DNA of 64,000 nucleotides from Cupriavidus alkaliphilus. Its GTDB lineage: Bacteria; Pseudomonadota; Gammaproteobacteria; Burkholderiales; Burkholderiaceae. The notes under the pieces were generated by a model. It ran no database searches. It saw nothing but the letters and a program-made list of their open reading frames with translations, and had not been told where the DNA came from. The position numbers and the translations under genes were made by a program. The stretch is taken from contig NZ_FMAD01000003.1 in assembly GCF_900094595.1 (NCBI RefSeq), forward strand, positions 310,001-374,000, read 5' to 3'. Of this stretch, positions 18,134 through 28,776 are shown piece after piece. The stretch's first letter is position 1. The number at the start of each line of letters is the position of its first letter.

Positions 18134-19285
18134 TCAGCGCGGCACCACGGCCCAGCCGCCGTCCTTGCGTACCAGCTGCCGGTCGCAGTTGAATTCGTCG
18201 AGCTCGTGGGTATGGCCGGGCAACGACTGGATCACGATCTCGCCGCCGGCGCGCAGCGCGGCAATCGCGGCACGAAGTGCCGGGTCCGCATCCCAGGGGG
18301 CAAAAATGGCCAGTGCACGCACCTCGACGGGTGACAGTGCCGCCACTTCACGCAGATCCAGCGAGAAACCCGTGGCCGGGCGGGCGCGGCCGAAGGCCTC
18401 CCCCACCTTGTCGTAGCGGCCGCCCCGTGCCACGTAGTTGGGCAACCCCGCCACATAAGCCGCGAACATCACGCCACTGTGGTAGTGGTATCCGCGCAAA
18501 TCCGACAGGTCGATATTGACGCTGGCGCCACGCACCTGCACCGCCAGCGCCGCCAGCTCATCCAGCGCGCGGCCGATGGCCGGGCTGGCCGGCAGCGTCG
18601 CGCGGGCGCGCTCGATCACCTCGACGCCACCGTACAGCGTCGGCAGCGCCAGCAGCGCGTCGCGCTCGGTCTGCGGCATGCCCGCTGTCAGCTCGCGCAA
18701 GGCGGGCACGTCCTTGGTTTCCAGCGCGGCGAACAACGCGTCCTCGATCTTGCGGATCGACGGCAGGCCGGCCAGCAACGCTTCGAGGATGCCCGCGTGG
18801 CACAGGTCGATACGGATCTCCGACAGGCCCGCCGCCGTCAGGGCGGCCAGCATCAGTTCCTGGATCTCGACGTCGGCTTCCAGGCCGGCGTGACCGTAGA
18901 TCTCGGCGCCGATCTGGATCGGCTCCCGGGTGGCGTGGAACCCTGCCGGGCGCGCGTGCAGCACGTTGCCGGCGTAGCACAACCGGGTCACGCCCGGGCG
19001 GTTCAGCAGGTGGGCATCGATGCGCGCGACCTGCGGCGTGATATCGGCGCGCAGCCCCATGGTGCGTCCCGACAGCTGGTCGACCAGCTTGAGCGTGCGC
19101 AGGTCGAGGTCATGGCCGGTGCCGGTCAGCAGCGACTCGAGGTATTCCAGCATCGGCGGCATCACCAGCTCGTAGCCGTAGGTGCGGAACAGGTCCAGCA
19201 TGCGGCGGCGCAGCTCTTCGATCTTGCGCGCTTCCGACGGCAGCACGTCGGCAATGTTTTCTGGCAGCAGCCAATGGTTGGACAT
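18134..19285 (-). CDS. hisZ: ATP phosphoribosyltransferase regulatory subunit HisZ
   Basis: 383 aa, a paralogue of histidyl-tRNA synthetase. It begins [39 protein letters not shown] and keeps the class II fold ([19 protein letters not shown] and [26 protein letters not shown]), but it is shorter than HisS and lacks the HisS anticodon-binding domain. HisZ pairs with the short form of HisG, not in this window, to make an active, histidine-regulated first enzyme of histidine synthesis. The ATG at 19285 matches the family start; seven extra codons are possible upstream. Confidence 0.95.
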   Translation of the reverse strand: MSNHWLLPENIADVLPSEARKIEELRRRMLDLFRTYGYELVMPPMLEYLESLLTGTGHDLDLRTLKLVDQLSGRTMGLRADITPQVARIDAHLLNRPGVTRLCYAGNVLHARPAGFHATREPIQIGAEIYGHAGLEADVEIQELMLAALTAAGLSEIRIDLCHAGILEALLAGLPSIRKIEDALFAALETKDVPALRELTAGMPQTERDALLALPTLYGGVEVIERARATLPASPAIGRALDELAALAVQVRGASVNIDLSDLRGYHYHSGVMFAAYVAGLPNYVARGGRYDKVGEAFGRARPATGFSLDLREVAALSPVEVRALAIFAPWDADPALRAAIAALRAGGEIVIQSLPGHTHELDEFNCDRQLVRKDGGWAVVPR

Positions 19286-19418
19286 GGTGAATCTCTTCTC
19301 AGTCATTCAGTTGCCTGCCGGCGCAGCGCCTGCAGGGACCGGGCCTGGCCCGGCATAACCACGGTGCGGGCATCGCGCGCCCGCGCCATCACTCCGCAGC
19401 GACGGCTCCAGCCGGACA

Positions 19419-19440
19419 AAACCCCGGCAAGCCGGGGTTT
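19419..19440 (-). terminator. Terminator downstream of hflC
   Basis: 9-bp stem AAACCCCGG (19419-19427) and CCGGGGTTT (19432-19440) with a CAAG loop. In the minus direction TTTGTC follows. It separates the der-to-hflC block from hisZ-purA. Confidence 0.75.
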
Positions 19441-19471
19441 CGTCAATTCGCCACGCGGACAAGCGACGGTG

Positions 19472-20380
19472 CTAGCGCTTGCCTCCGCCGTTCCCCGCGG
19501 CCGCGCCTGCGGCGCCGCCGCTGGAACGCATGTAGCGGAAGAACTCGGAATTGGGCTCCAGCACCAGCACGTCGCGCTTGTCGCGGAAGGTGTTGCGGTA
19601 GGCCTCCATGCTGCGCCAGAACTGCGCGAACTGGGGATCGCGGCCAAACGCCTCGCCATAGATCTGCGACGCCTTGGCATCGCCCTCGCCCTTGATCATC
19701 TGCGCATCGCGGTAGGCCTGGGCCAGCACCACTTCGCGCTGGCGGTCGGCGTCGGCGCGGATCTTCTCGCCCTCGGCGGCGCCGGTGGAGCGCAACTCGT
19801 TGGCCACGCGCTTGCGCTCGGCCTCCATGCGGCGATACACCGATTCGCTGATGGCGGGCAGCAGGTCGACGCGCTTCAGGCGCACGTCGAGGATCTCGAC
19901 GCCGACCGACTTGGCGTACTCGCTCATGCCGTTGCGGATGGACTGCATCACCTGCTCGCGCTCGCCGGCGACCACGTCGGCGACGGTGCGCTTGCCGAAC
20001 TCTTCGCGCGCCACGGAGTCGATGCGCTGCGTCATGCGGTCCTGCGCGCCGCGCAGGTTGCCGCCAAAGGCGACGAAGAACTTGCGCGGGTCGGTGATGC
20101 GCCATTTGACGAACCAGTCCACCACCATGCTCTTCTTCTCGGCGGTCAGGAAGCGCTCGTTGGCGGCGACGTCGATGGTCTGCAGGCGGCGGTCCATGAA
20201 CACCACGTTCTGGAACGGCGGCGGCAGCTTGAAGTGCAGGCCCGGCTCACGCACCACTTCCTTGATCTGGCCGAAGGCGAACACCACGGCGTACTGGCGC
20301 TGGTCGACCACGAACAGCATGGACGAGACCACGGCGAGCAGGATGAAGAAGCCGATGGCGAAGGAAATCAGTCGATTCAT
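19472..20380 (-). CDS. hflC: HflC, modulator of FtsH protease
   Basis: 302 aa SPFH/prohibitin-domain protein. One N-terminal membrane anchor (residues 5-23, ISFAIGFFILLAVVSSMLFV) is followed by a periplasmic SPFH domain (VVDQRQYAVVFAFGQ, VNDLR-type strands, YGEAFGRDPQFAQFWRSMEAYR). HflC and HflK form a large cage around FtsH in the inner membrane and limit its access to membrane substrates. It lies ten bases after hflK. The C-terminus is Gly/Ala-rich. Confidence 0.97.
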   Translation of the reverse strand: MNRLISFAIGFFILLAVVSSMLFVVDQRQYAVVFAFGQIKEVVREPGLHFKLPPPFQNVVFMDRRLQTIDVAANERFLTAEKKSMVVDWFVKWRITDPRKFFVAFGGNLRGAQDRMTQRIDSVAREEFGKRTVADVVAGEREQVMQSIRNGMSEYAKSVGVEILDVRLKRVDLLPAISESVYRRMEAERKRVANELRSTGAAEGEKIRADADRQREVVLAQAYRDAQMIKGEGDAKASQIYGEAFGRDPQFAQFWRSMEAYRNTFRDKRDVLVLEPNSEFFRYMRSSGGAAGAAAGNGGGKR

Positions 20381-20390
20381 GACGGTCTCC

Positions 20391-21749
20391 TCAGCGCGAG
20401 TCGCGGTCGCGGTTGCGCAACGCTTCGCGCGACCGGTTATCCGTCGAGGCGTCCGGCACGGGCGCCGGCGTGCCCGCCGCGCCGGGCTGGCCCGGCTGCG
20501 GCGTGGCGCGGCCCTCGGCCTGCGCCATCAGCTTGTCCAGCGGCAGGTAGAGCAGGTTGTTGCCCTGGCGCGCGTCGACCAGCACCTTGGTCGAATTGGT
20601 GTAGATCTGCTGCATGGTCTCCACATAGATACGGTCGCGCGTCACCTGCGGCGCCTTGGCGTATTCCGCCTGCACCGAACGGAAGCGCGACGCATCGCCC
20701 TCGGCCTGCGCCACCACGCGGGCGCGATAGGCTTCGGACTCTTCCTTCAGGCGCGCCGCGGTACCCTTGGCGCGCGGGATGATGTCGTTGGCGTAGGCCT
20801 GGCCTTCGCTGATGGCGCGCTCGCGGTCCTGGCTGGCCTTGTTGACGTCGTCGAATGCGGCCTGCACCTGCTCGGGCGGCTGCACGCTCTGCACGTTCAC
20901 GGACAGCACGCGGATGCCGGTCTTGTACGCCGACAGGATGGCCTGGATCGACTTGGCCAGCTGCTGTGCAATCTGTTCGCGGTTTTCGTACAGCACCGCG
21001 TCCATCTTGTTGCGGCCGACGATCTCGCGCACCGAGGTCTCGGCCGCCTGCGTCACCAGCTCTTCATCGCCACCCCGGTCGGTCTTGTTGAAGAACAGGA
21101 ATTCGCTGGCGTCCTGGATCACGTACTGCACGGTAAAGCGCACGTCGATGATGTTCTCGTCCTGCGTCAGCATCGACGAGTCTTTCAGGTTGCTGTCCTT
21201 GATCGAGGTGGAGCGGCCGACCTCGACCGAGCGCACCGCCGACAGGTTGACCACCTCGGCCGACTGGATCGGCCAGGGCATGCGCCAGTTGATGCCAGGG
21301 CCGGTGGAGTATTTGAACTTGCCGAACTGCAGGATTACCGCGGTCTGGCCTTCCTGCACCATGAAGAAGCCGCTGGCCAGCCAAATGCCCACCACCGCGG
21401 CCACGATCACGCCGGCGCCGACGCCCGAGCCCTTGCCGGGCGTACGCGGGCCGCCAAAGCCCTGGTTGCCGTTGCCGCCGTTGTCCTTGCGGCCGAGCAG
21501 GCCGTTCAGGCGGCGGTTGAAGTCGCGCCACAGTTCGTCCAGGTCGGGCGGGCCGCCATCCTGCTGCGGACGCTGGTTTTGCTGGCGGTTGTCGTCGCGG
21601 CCGTCCTTCTTGTCATCGTCCTGCCCATCCCGACCCCAGCGCGGATCGTTCAGCGAGAAGATGGCGCGCAGGCGCTGCCAGCCCGCGCGCAGCGCGAGGC
21701 GGCCGCCTGGTGTCAGGCTCGAATCAGCATTCCGGGGAAACTGGGGCAT
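20391..21749 (-). CDS. hflK: HflK, modulator of FtsH protease
   Basis: 452 aa from the ATG at 21749; a GTG nine bases upstream is also possible. A Gly/Asp/Gln/Asn-rich cytosolic tail (residues 25-110) precedes one membrane segment (VIVAAVVGIWLASGFFMV) and an SPFH domain (EGQTAVILQFGKF, RSVEVGRSTSI, RAKGTAARLKEESEAYRARVVAQAEGDASRF is its long coiled-coil). It partners with HflC. The C-terminal tail is Pro/Gly-rich and ends in an Arg/Asp-rich segment. Confidence 0.96.
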   Translation of the reverse strand: MPQFPRNADSSLTPGGRLALRAGWQRLRAIFSLNDPRWGRDGQDDDKKDGRDDNRQQNQRPQQDGGPPDLDELWRDFNRRLNGLLGRKDNGGNGNQGFGGPRTPGKGSGVGAGVIVAAVVGIWLASGFFMVQEGQTAVILQFGKFKYSTGPGINWRMPWPIQSAEVVNLSAVRSVEVGRSTSIKDSNLKDSSMLTQDENIIDVRFTVQYVIQDASEFLFFNKTDRGGDEELVTQAAETSVREIVGRNKMDAVLYENREQIAQQLAKSIQAILSAYKTGIRVLSVNVQSVQPPEQVQAAFDDVNKASQDRERAISEGQAYANDIIPRAKGTAARLKEESEAYRARVVAQAEGDASRFRSVQAEYAKAPQVTRDRIYVETMQQIYTNSTKVLVDARQGNNLLYLPLDKLMAQAEGRATPQPGQPGAAGTPAPVPDASTDNRSREALRNRDRDSR

Positions 21750-21924
21750 GAAGTGCACGGGTCCGGGGAAGTTTGTAACAGGGGGATTCTAGCAGTCATC
21801 GGCGCCACATTTGGCCAATTCGCGCAATCCGCGCGGCGACCGCACCGGAATTGGGCAGAACCGGCGCCAAACCGGCACCAAAGCGGCCCGGTGCGGCGGC
21901 CAGCCCCTAGGCTGGCTGCCGCGC

Positions 21925-23190
21925 CTACAGCCGGCGCGGATCCGCCGCATCGGCGTCATCGCCTTCGTCCGCCAAGCCGTCGTCGACGCCATCGTCGATG
22001 CCATCGCCGGCGTCATCGGACTGCGCCACATCATCGAGGCGCGGATCGTAGGGTTGCGGCTCGGGCGGACGGCTGGCCAGCCATTGCGCCACCTCGACCA
22101 CGGCCTCACGCAGCGCGTCCAGGCCCAGCCCTTCGCGCGCGCTGAGGAACACACGGGTGGGGATGCCGTCCGCATCGCGCTCGATGCGCGGGCCATCGCC
22201 CATCAGTTCGGGCGCGGCGTCGATCTTGTTCATCACCACGATCTGCGGGATGTCCAGCGCGTCGATTTCGGCCAGCACCCGGTTGACCTGCTCGATCTGC
22301 TCGCGGCGCACCGGGCTCGAGGCATCGACCACATGCAGCAGCAGGTCGGCATGCACCGTCTCGTCCAGCGTGGCACGGAACGCCGCCACCAGCTGCGTCG
22401 GCAGGTCGCGGATAAAGCCGACCGTGTCCGACAGCACCACGTTGCCCAGGCCGTCCAGGAACAGCCGGCGCGAGGTGGTGTCGAGCGTGGCGAAGAGCTG
22501 GTTGGCCGCATACGCGCCGGCCTTGGTCAGCGCGTTGAACAACGTCGACTTGCCCGCGTTGGTGTAGCCCACCAGCGAGATGCTGAGAGTGTCGTTGCGC
22601 GCGCGCGCACGCCGCTGGGTGCTGTGCTGGCGCTGCAGCCGCGACAGATCGGACTTGAGCCGCTTGGCACGCTCGTCCAGCATGCGGCGGTCCAGTTCGA
22701 GCTGGCGCTCGCCGGGACCGCCGCGCATGCCGATGCCGCCCTTCTGCCGCTCCAGGTGGCTCCATGCGCGGACCAGCCGCGACGCGCGGTACTGCACCTG
22801 CGCCAGTTCCACCTGCACCTTGCCGACATGGCTCTGCGCGCGCTGCCCGAAGATATCCAGGATCAGGCCGGTCCGGTCGATCACGTGGCGCTGCAGGAAG
22901 CGCTCCAGGTTACGCTGCTGCGCCGGGCTCAGCGCGTGGTTGAAGACCACCACGTCGGCGTCCAGCGCATCGGCGGCCTCCTTCAGCTCCTCGGCCTTGC
23001 CCGAGCCGATGAACAAGGCCGGGTCCGGCCGCGAGCGGCGGCCCGTCAGGGTATGCACCGGCAGCGAGCCGGCGGTGGTGGTCAGCAGCGCCAGTTCGCT
23101 GAGGCTTTCCTGGAAATCATGCTTGCCGAAGTCGACGCCGACGAGGATGGCGCGCGAAGGGGCGGTATTGGAGGTGGCTCTGGGGTCCAA
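21925..23190 (-). CDS. hflX: Ribosome-associated GTPase HflX
   Basis: 421 aa. The N-terminal HflX domain contains GSGKAEELKEAADALDADVVVFNH and the Gly-rich linker GGIGMRGGPGERQLELDRR. The G domain has G1 GYTNAGKST (208-216), G3 DTVGFIRDLP and G4 NKID. HflX splits stalled or heat-damaged 70S ribosomes. The last 35 residues are an Asp-rich acidic tail. It lies downstream of hfq in the usual hfq-hflX-hflKC order. Confidence 0.96.
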   Translation of the reverse strand: MDPRATSNTAPSRAILVGVDFGKHDFQESLSELALLTTTAGSLPVHTLTGRRSRPDPALFIGSGKAEELKEAADALDADVVVFNHALSPAQQRNLERFLQRHVIDRTGLILDIFGQRAQSHVGKVQVELAQVQYRASRLVRAWSHLERQKGGIGMRGGPGERQLELDRRMLDERAKRLKSDLSRLQRQHSTQRRARARNDTLSISLVGYTNAGKSTLFNALTKAGAYAANQLFATLDTTSRRLFLDGLGNVVLSDTVGFIRDLPTQLVAAFRATLDETVHADLLLHVVDASSPVRREQIEQVNRVLAEIDALDIPQIVVMNKIDAAPELMGDGPRIERDADGIPTRVFLSAREGLGLDALREAVVEVAQWLASRPPEPQPYDPRLDDVAQSDDAGDGIDDGVDDGLADEGDDADAADPRRL

Positions 23191-23251
23191 GGGCGGGCGC
23201 GAATGCGCAGGGAAATTCGGGTTCAGGGGGAGGGATGGCGGATCTCGGACA

Positions 23252-23275
23252 CTGTCCCGGCCCCTGCCGGGACAG
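23252..23275 (-). other. Perfect hairpin in the hfq-hflX spacer
   Basis: CTGTCCCGGC (23252-23261), loop CCCT, GCCGGGACAG (23266-23275): ten uninterrupted base pairs in a 231-bp gene-free spacer. No T run follows on either strand. It may be an RNA processing or stability element separating hfq from hflX expression. Confidence 0.6.
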
Positions 23276-23421
23276 GCCGCCGCATGATGCGGAACGCGGC
23301 GGCGGCGGGCGCATTGGCGAGCGCCGCGCCGCGCGGCACCGGGTGCGTCGGCACGCCGGCGCCGGGCATCGTGGCGGCGCCGCCTGGCGCCCGTACGATG
23401 CCCTGGGGCAGACCAGTCAGA

Positions 23422-23661
23422 TCAGGCCTCGGCCGAATCATCCACGCGGAAGTTGACCGCGCGTGCCGGCACGACGGTGGAAATCGCATGCTTGTAGACC
23501 ATCTGGGTCACGGTGTTGCGCAGCAGGACGACATACTGGTCGAACGATTCGATATTGCCTTGCAGCTTGATGCCATTGACGAGATAGATGGAAACCGGCA
23601 CGTGCTCTTTGCGCAGCGCGTTCAGGAACGGGTCTTGTAGCAGTTGCCCTTTGTTGCTCAT
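23422..23661 (-). CDS. hfq: RNA chaperone Hfq
   Basis: 79 aa, typical of betaproteobacterial Hfq. Sm1 motif: [20 protein letters not shown] with Q8, F/Y and L residues of the proximal RNA site; Sm2 motif: [10 protein letters not shown]. The hexamer pairs small RNAs with mRNAs. The ATG at 23661 has GGAG upstream (ATTTGGAGTGTGCC). A short acidic C-terminal tail (VDDSAEA) follows the Sm core; the long tail of E. coli Hfq is absent. Confidence 0.98.
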
Positions 23662-23871
23662 GGCACACTCCAAATTTATAGGTTTAGTGGTGAATGATGG
23701 GGATGGAAATCCCCGGTTCAAGTCAGGCGGCGCAAAAACGCGCCAGAAAAAAGATCAAAACGGTACCAAGTTGGCGTCAATGCGCAGGGAACCCCCTGCT
23801 ACCGTGAATTTAGCCGCAGTTCCAAACGAACGCAAACGAAAACTGGCCCCGCCACGGATCCGATTCCGGAC

Positions 23872-25215
23872 TCACTCCTTCGAGTCCGCGTACGGATTTT
23901 TGTTCGTGCGAAATTCGATGCGCAGGGGCGTGCCCTTGAGCTTGAATGCCGCACGGAAACGGTTTTCCAGGTAGCGCCGGTAGGTCTCTGCCACGCCCGA
24001 CAGCGCATTGCCGTGGATCACGATGATGGGCGGATTGGAGCCGCCCTGGTGCGCATAGCGCAGCTTGGGCCGCGACGCGCCGACGCGCTTGGGCTGCTGG
24101 AATTCCACGGCTTCCTGCAGCACGCGCGTCAGTTGCGGTGTCGGCAGCTTGACCATGGCCGCGGCATACGCGTCGTCGACCGAGCGCATCAGCGCGCCGA
24201 TGCCGGTGCGCTCGCGCGCCGACACAAAGTGAAAGTTGGCAAAGCCGAGGAATTGCAGCTTGCGCTCGAGGTCATGCTTGATGCGGTCGCGCGTGTGGCC
24301 GTCCAGTCCGTCCCACTTGTTGACGCCCACCACCAGGGCACGGCCGGACTCGACGATAAAGCCGGCAATATGCGCGTCCTGGTCGGAAATATCCTGTTGC
24401 GCGTCGAGCAGCAGGATCACCACGTTGGCGTCCGCGATCGACTGCAGCGTCTTGACCACCGAGAATTTCTCGATCGCCTCGAACACCTTGCCGCGCCGGC
24501 GCAGGCCTGCGGTGTCGATCAGCGTATAGGGCTTGCCGCCGCGCTCGAACTCCACATAGATCGCGTCGCGGGTGGTACCGGGCATATCGAAGGCGATCAC
24601 GCGCTCTTCACCGATCAGCGTATTGACCAGCGTGGACTTGCCCACATTGGGGCGCCCGACGATGGCGATCTTGACGCCCTTGCCCTCGTCCGAGGCTTCC
24701 TCGGCAAGCTCGGGGCGCTCCTGGACCGCCAGTTCGATGGCTTCATCGACCAGCTCGCGCACGCCGTCGCCATGGGCGGCGGAGATCGCATACGGATCGC
24801 CCATGCCGAGCTCGTAGAAATCCGCCGCCACCGAGGTGTACTTCATGCCCTCGGCCTTGTTGACCGCCAGCATGATGCGCCGGCCGGTCTTGCGCAGGTA
24901 ATCGGCGATGGCGCGGTCCTGCGGCGCCAGGCCCAGGCGGCCGTCGACGATAAAGATCACCACGTCGGCCTCGACCACCGCCTGCTTGGTCTGCTTGGCC
25001 ATCTCGGCGACGATGCCTTCCTTGACCACGGGCTCGAAGCCGCCGGTATCGATGGCGATGAACGGACGTTCACCGATGCGGCCTTCGCCATAATGGCGGT
25101 CGCGCGTCAGGCCCGGCAGGTCGGCGACGAGCGCGTCGCGCGAGCGGGTCATGCGGTTGAATAGCGTCGACTTGCCCACATTGGGGCGGCCGACAAGTGC
25201 GATAACTGGTTTCAT
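23872..25215 (-). CDS. der: Ribosome biogenesis GTPase Der (EngA)
   Basis: 447 aa with the diagnostic two tandem G domains: [12 protein letters not shown] near residue 9 and [12 protein letters not shown] near residue 186, each with DTAG/DTGG and NKxD motifs, then a C-terminal KH-like domain ([26 protein letters not shown] is split over the last 60 residues). Der acts in 50S subunit assembly and is essential in E. coli. The ATG at 25215 gives the standard start [17 protein letters not shown]; the frame extends upstream without homology. Confidence 0.97.
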   Translation of the reverse strand: MKPVIALVGRPNVGKSTLFNRMTRSRDALVADLPGLTRDRHYGEGRIGERPFIAIDTGGFEPVVKEGIVAEMAKQTKQAVVEADVVIFIVDGRLGLAPQDRAIADYLRKTGRRIMLAVNKAEGMKYTSVAADFYELGMGDPYAISAAHGDGVRELVDEAIELAVQERPELAEEASDEGKGVKIAIVGRPNVGKSTLVNTLIGEERVIAFDMPGTTRDAIYVEFERGGKPYTLIDTAGLRRRGKVFEAIEKFSVVKTLQSIADANVVILLLDAQQDISDQDAHIAGFIVESGRALVVGVNKWDGLDGHTRDRIKHDLERKLQFLGFANFHFVSARERTGIGALMRSVDDAYAAAMVKLPTPQLTRVLQEAVEFQQPKRVGASRPKLRYAHQGGSNPPIIVIHGNALSGVAETYRRYLENRFRAAFKLKGTPLRIEFRTNKNPYADSKE

Positions 25216-25433
25216 GCCATAAACGGAAACGGGGGCCGGCAACTGCCGCCCCCCGGTAACTCCGGAGTCAAGGGTTCCAACGGCAGCCCGCGCCACCTGG
25301 GCGCGGATTGCCGCTTGTCCTGTCGGGCGCGGCGCGGGTCACCGACCCGCTGCAATTGCCGCGCCAAGGATCATGCTACCGGATTCGGCGCCGGCCGTAC
25401 CGACAGGTGTACGGCAGCGCGCATAGGGTCCTG

Positions 25434-26609
25434 TCAGCCAGGCTGGAAACCGTAGACGTCGCCGTCGCGCGTCTGGATCACCAGGGTCTGCCCCGCCACC
25501 ACGGGCGCGGCAGTGATGGCGCTGCCATCGGTCTTCATGCGTGCCACCACCTGGCCGTCTTCGCGCGACAGGAAGTGGACATAGCCTTCGAAGTCGCCCA
25601 TCACCACCGAGCGGCCCAGCGCCAGCGGCGCGCCCAGGCGGCGGTTGCGCAGGTCGGCGTTCTTCCAGCGCTCGCTGCCGTTCTGGCGGTCGAAGGCATG
25701 CACCACCGATTGCTCGTCGCTGGCGTAAAGCGCATTGTCATCCTGCGCGAGGCCTGCCGGCGACGAGAAATCCTTGCCCCACTGCGGCTGGCCGCTGGCC
25801 AGTTCCAGGCAGGCGACCCGGCCCTGGAAGGTAGTGGCGCAAACCTGGCGGCCGCTGATCATGGGCAGGCCGGTGACGTCGTTCAGGCGCTCGATCTCCG
25901 ACACGCCCTTCGGGTAGGAAATCGCGCTTTCCCAGCGCAGCACACCGTTGCCCGGCGTCAGCACGCCGAGCTTGCCGCCGGGGAAGCCCATCACGATGCC
26001 GTCGCCGGCGAACACCATGCCCATCGCCGCGCGCAGGTTCAGCGGGGTCTGCGAACGCTGGTAGATCCAGCGGCGCTCGCCGGTCTCGGCATCCAGGCCG
26101 AACACCCGGGTATCCGTGGTGCGCACCACCACCAGGCCGTTGCCGACCAGCGGCGCCGACAGGACCTCGCCGTTGACCTGCTTCTTCCAGATCTGCTTGC
26201 CGCTGGCGTCGAAGGCATAGACCGCGCCCTTCTCGCCCGCCACCGCGGTGACCGAGCCGTCGCTGCCCGGCCCGGAGGTCAGGTCCACGTCGGTCTTGGC
26301 CTTCCACAGCACGCGGCCGCTGGCGCCTTCGAGCGCCATCACGTTGCCGTTGTTGGACGACACATAGACATTGTTGCCCGCCGCGGCCGGCTGCATGGAA
26401 TAGGGGCCGCTCTTGCCGACGTCGGCCTTCCACGCCTGGCGCACCGCGAGCGTGCCCGATACCGGCTTGAGTTCGGCGGGCGGGTGCTTGTTTTCCTTGC
26501 TGAACAGCGCGCAGCCGCCCAGCGTGGCCAGGCAGGCAGCCGCCACCAGCGCACGGGAAATCGTGCGGGTGGGCTGGCGATGTACGGCACGGGAAAGCAC
26601 TGACGTCAT
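25434..26609 (-). CDS. bamB: Outer membrane assembly lipoprotein BamB
   Basis: 391 aa. A lipoprotein signal ends at the lipobox LGGC (C33). The rest is an eight-bladed PQQ-type beta-propeller with repeated WK/G-x-D-T-type blades ([49 protein letters not shown]). BamB is a periplasmic component of the BAM complex and helps outer-membrane proteins reach BamA. It lies between yfgM and der, the usual neighbourhood. Confidence 0.96.
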   Translation of the reverse strand: MTSVLSRAVHRQPTRTISRALVAAACLATLGGCALFSKENKHPPAELKPVSGTLAVRQAWKADVGKSGPYSMQPAAAGNNVYVSSNNGNVMALEGASGRVLWKAKTDVDLTSGPGSDGSVTAVAGEKGAVYAFDASGKQIWKKQVNGEVLSAPLVGNGLVVVRTTDTRVFGLDAETGERRWIYQRSQTPLNLRAAMGMVFAGDGIVMGFPGGKLGVLTPGNGVLRWESAISYPKGVSEIERLNDVTGLPMISGRQVCATTFQGRVACLELASGQPQWGKDFSSPAGLAQDDNALYASDEQSVVHAFDRQNGSERWKNADLRNRRLGAPLALGRSVVMGDFEGYVHFLSREDGQVVARMKTDGSAITAAPVVAGQTLVIQTRDGDVYGFQPG

Positions 26610-26676
26610 AACTTTACGGTCCTGTTGTTCGATCCGCGGGATCAACGGTATGGCAATGGTTCAAGCGGCAGCCGGG

Positions 26677-27309
26677 TCAGGCCGTGCCCAGCGCATCGAG
26701 CTTGAACTGGATGATCTGGCGCATCGCCGACTCGGCCTGGCCCAGCTTGTCCAGCGCCTTGCGATAGGCGGTGCGGGCATCGTCGCGCTTGTCCTGCGCG
26801 GCGAGCAGGTCGCCGCGGCGGTCGGCGTAGAGCGCGACGAATGCGGCCGGCGGCTCGTCCTTGAGCAGCGCCAGGCCCTGGTCGTAGGACTTTTCGTCAA
26901 GCAGCACGCCGGCCAGGCGCACGCGCGCCAGGTGCGAATACTCTTCGTCGCCATGGTCGATGGCCCATTGCAGCTGGCTCTTGGCGGCAGCCAGGTCGCC
27001 CGCATCGTACAGCACGCGGCCGGCGACCAGTGCGCTCATCTGGCCGTAGGCGGTACGGCCGAACTTGCCTTCCAGGTCGGTCGCGGCGCGCTTGATGCGC
27101 TCGACATCGCGCGCCTCGGCGGCCTTGAGCACCTGCTCGTACAGCACCGCGGCTTCGCCGGCCTGCTTGCGCTCCCAGTACTTCCAGCCGTTCCAGCCGG
27201 CAAAGGCGAGCAGCGCGATGATCAGCGCCCAGGTCAGCGCATTGCCGTACTGGCGCCACCAGGCCTTCAGATTCTCAAGCTGTTCCTGTTCTTCTAGATC
27301 GTAAGCCAT
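26677..27309 (-). CDS. yfgM: YfgM family tetratricopeptide protein, SecYEG-associated
   Basis: 210 aa. A short cytosolic N-terminus (MAYDLEEQEQLENLKAWWRQ) with the family's conserved acidic/Trp start is followed by one membrane segment (ALTWALIIALLAFAGWNGW, residues 24-42). The periplasmic part is helical and TPR-like (AGRVLYDAGDLAAAKSQLQWAI, HLARVRLAGVLLDEKSYDQGL). In E. coli YfgM joins PpiD at the Sec translocon and affects the Rcs response. Next to hisS and bamB as in other proteobacteria. Confidence 0.93.
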   Translation of the reverse strand: MAYDLEEQEQLENLKAWWRQYGNALTWALIIALLAFAGWNGWKYWERKQAGEAAVLYEQVLKAAEARDVERIKRAATDLEGKFGRTAYGQMSALVAGRVLYDAGDLAAAKSQLQWAIDHGDEEYSHLARVRLAGVLLDEKSYDQGLALLKDEPPAAFVALYADRRGDLLAAQDKRDDARTAYRKALDKLGQAESAMRQIIQFKLDALGTA

Positions 27310-27367
27310 GTCGAGGCAATCACCTGCGTTGGTTAAATACTCGTGGTGTTGGGGCTGCGGCGCGCGC

Positions 27368-28738
27368 TTATTCGCTAGCGCCGACCATGGCGTCGATCAG
27401 GTAATCGACCAGCCCTTCGGCCGGCACGGTGGCCTGTTGCCCACCGCCTTCGGCCTGCTCGCGCTGGCGAAGTTCCTTGACCTGGACCACGCCGGCGGCC
27501 ACTTCGTCGTCGCCAATGATAACGGCATAGGCCGCGCCGCTTGCGTCGGCGCGCTTCATCTGCGACTTGAAGCTGCCGCCCTTGCCGTCCGGGCTGGCGT
27601 GCAGCACCACGTCGAGGCCGGCGTCGCGCAGGCGCTCGGCGGCCACCATCGCCTGCTGCGCGGCGGCCTCGCCCTGGTGCACCAGGTAGACGTCGCAACC
27701 GACCGCCTCGGGCACCACGCCCTCTTCGCGGATCAGCTCGATGATGCGCTCGATGCCCATGGCCCAGCCGCAAGCCGGCGCGGACTTGCCGCCCATCTGC
27801 GCGATCAGCGGGTCATAGCGGCCGCCGCCGGCGATGGTGCCCTGCGCGCCCAGCTTGTCGGTGATCCACTCGAACACCGTCAGGTTGTAGTAATCGAGGC
27901 CTCGCACCAGGCGCGGGTTGATCTTGAACGGGATGTTGTTGGCCTTCAGCAGGCGCTGCACGCCCTCGAAATGCGCCAGCGATGCTTCGCCCAGGAAGTC
28001 GATCAGCTTGGGGGCGTTGGCCGCCATGTCCTGCAGTGCCGGGTTCTTGGTGTCGAGCACGCGCAGCGGGTTGGTGTACAGGCGGCGCTTGCTGTCGTCG
28101 TCCAGGATGTCCTGGAAGCCTTCCAGGTACTTGATCAGCTGCTCGCGGTGCGCCGCGCGCTCGTCGGCCTGCCCCAGTGAATTGAGCTCGAGGCGCACGC
28201 CGGTCAGCCCCAGGTCGTCCCACAGCCGCTGGCACATCAGGATGATTTCGGCATCCACGTCCGGGCCGGCGAAGCCCAGCGCCTCGGCGCCGAGCTGGTG
28301 GAACTGGCGATAGCGGCCGCGCTGCGGACGCTCGTGGCGGAACATCGGGCCGGTGTACCACAGGCGCTTGGGGCCGTCGTACAGCAGGTTGTGCTCGATG
28401 GTGGCGCGCACGGCCGCGGCGGTGCCTTCGGGGCGCAGCGTCAGCTGCTCGCCGTTGAGCGAATCGGTGAAGGAGTACATCTCCTTCTCGACGATATCGG
28501 TGACCTCGCCGATGCCGCGCACGAACAACTGGGTGTGCTCGACGATGGGCGTGCGGATCTGCTGGTAGCCGTAGGCGCGCAGCATCGCGCGCGCGGCATT
28601 CTCGAAATGCTCCCACAGCGGCGCGTCGGCCGGCAGCATGTCGTTCATGCCCTTCACGCCCTGCAGGGCCTTGGCGGGGCGTGCCTTCGGTTCGGTCTTG
28701 GCGGCGCCGGCGGCGGCCATGGTCTCGGTTTGCGTCAT
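27368..28738 (-). CDS. hisS: Histidyl-tRNA synthetase
   Basis: 456 aa class II synthetase. After an Ala/Lys/Pro-rich leader of about 27 residues the core starts [10 protein letters not shown]. Motif 2 is [24 protein letters not shown], the histidine loops are [15 protein letters not shown] and [28 protein letters not shown], and a C-terminal anticodon-binding domain follows. It is the true synthetase; the paralogue HisZ is encoded downstream on the same strand. Lies 38 bp after ispG. Confidence 0.98.
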   Translation of the reverse strand: MTQTETMAAAGAAKTEPKARPAKALQGVKGMNDMLPADAPLWEHFENAARAMLRAYGYQQIRTPIVEHTQLFVRGIGEVTDIVEKEMYSFTDSLNGEQLTLRPEGTAAAVRATIEHNLLYDGPKRLWYTGPMFRHERPQRGRYRQFHQLGAEALGFAGPDVDAEIILMCQRLWDDLGLTGVRLELNSLGQADERAAHREQLIKYLEGFQDILDDDSKRRLYTNPLRVLDTKNPALQDMAANAPKLIDFLGEASLAHFEGVQRLLKANNIPFKINPRLVRGLDYYNLTVFEWITDKLGAQGTIAGGGRYDPLIAQMGGKSAPACGWAMGIERIIELIREEGVVPEAVGCDVYLVHQGEAAAQQAMVAAERLRDAGLDVVLHASPDGKGGSFKSQMKRADASGAAYAVIIGDDEVAAGVVQVKELRQREQAEGGGQQATVPAEGLVDYLIDAMVGASE

Positions 28739-28776
28739 TCTGTTCTAGTCAGGCTGCTGGCCCCGGCCGGTCCGGC

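Noticed and set aside
18134..19285. Calling this gene a second histidyl-tRNA synthetase
   Set aside because: It lacks the anticodon-binding domain and sits next to purA in the usual hisZ position; the real hisS is at 27368-28738.
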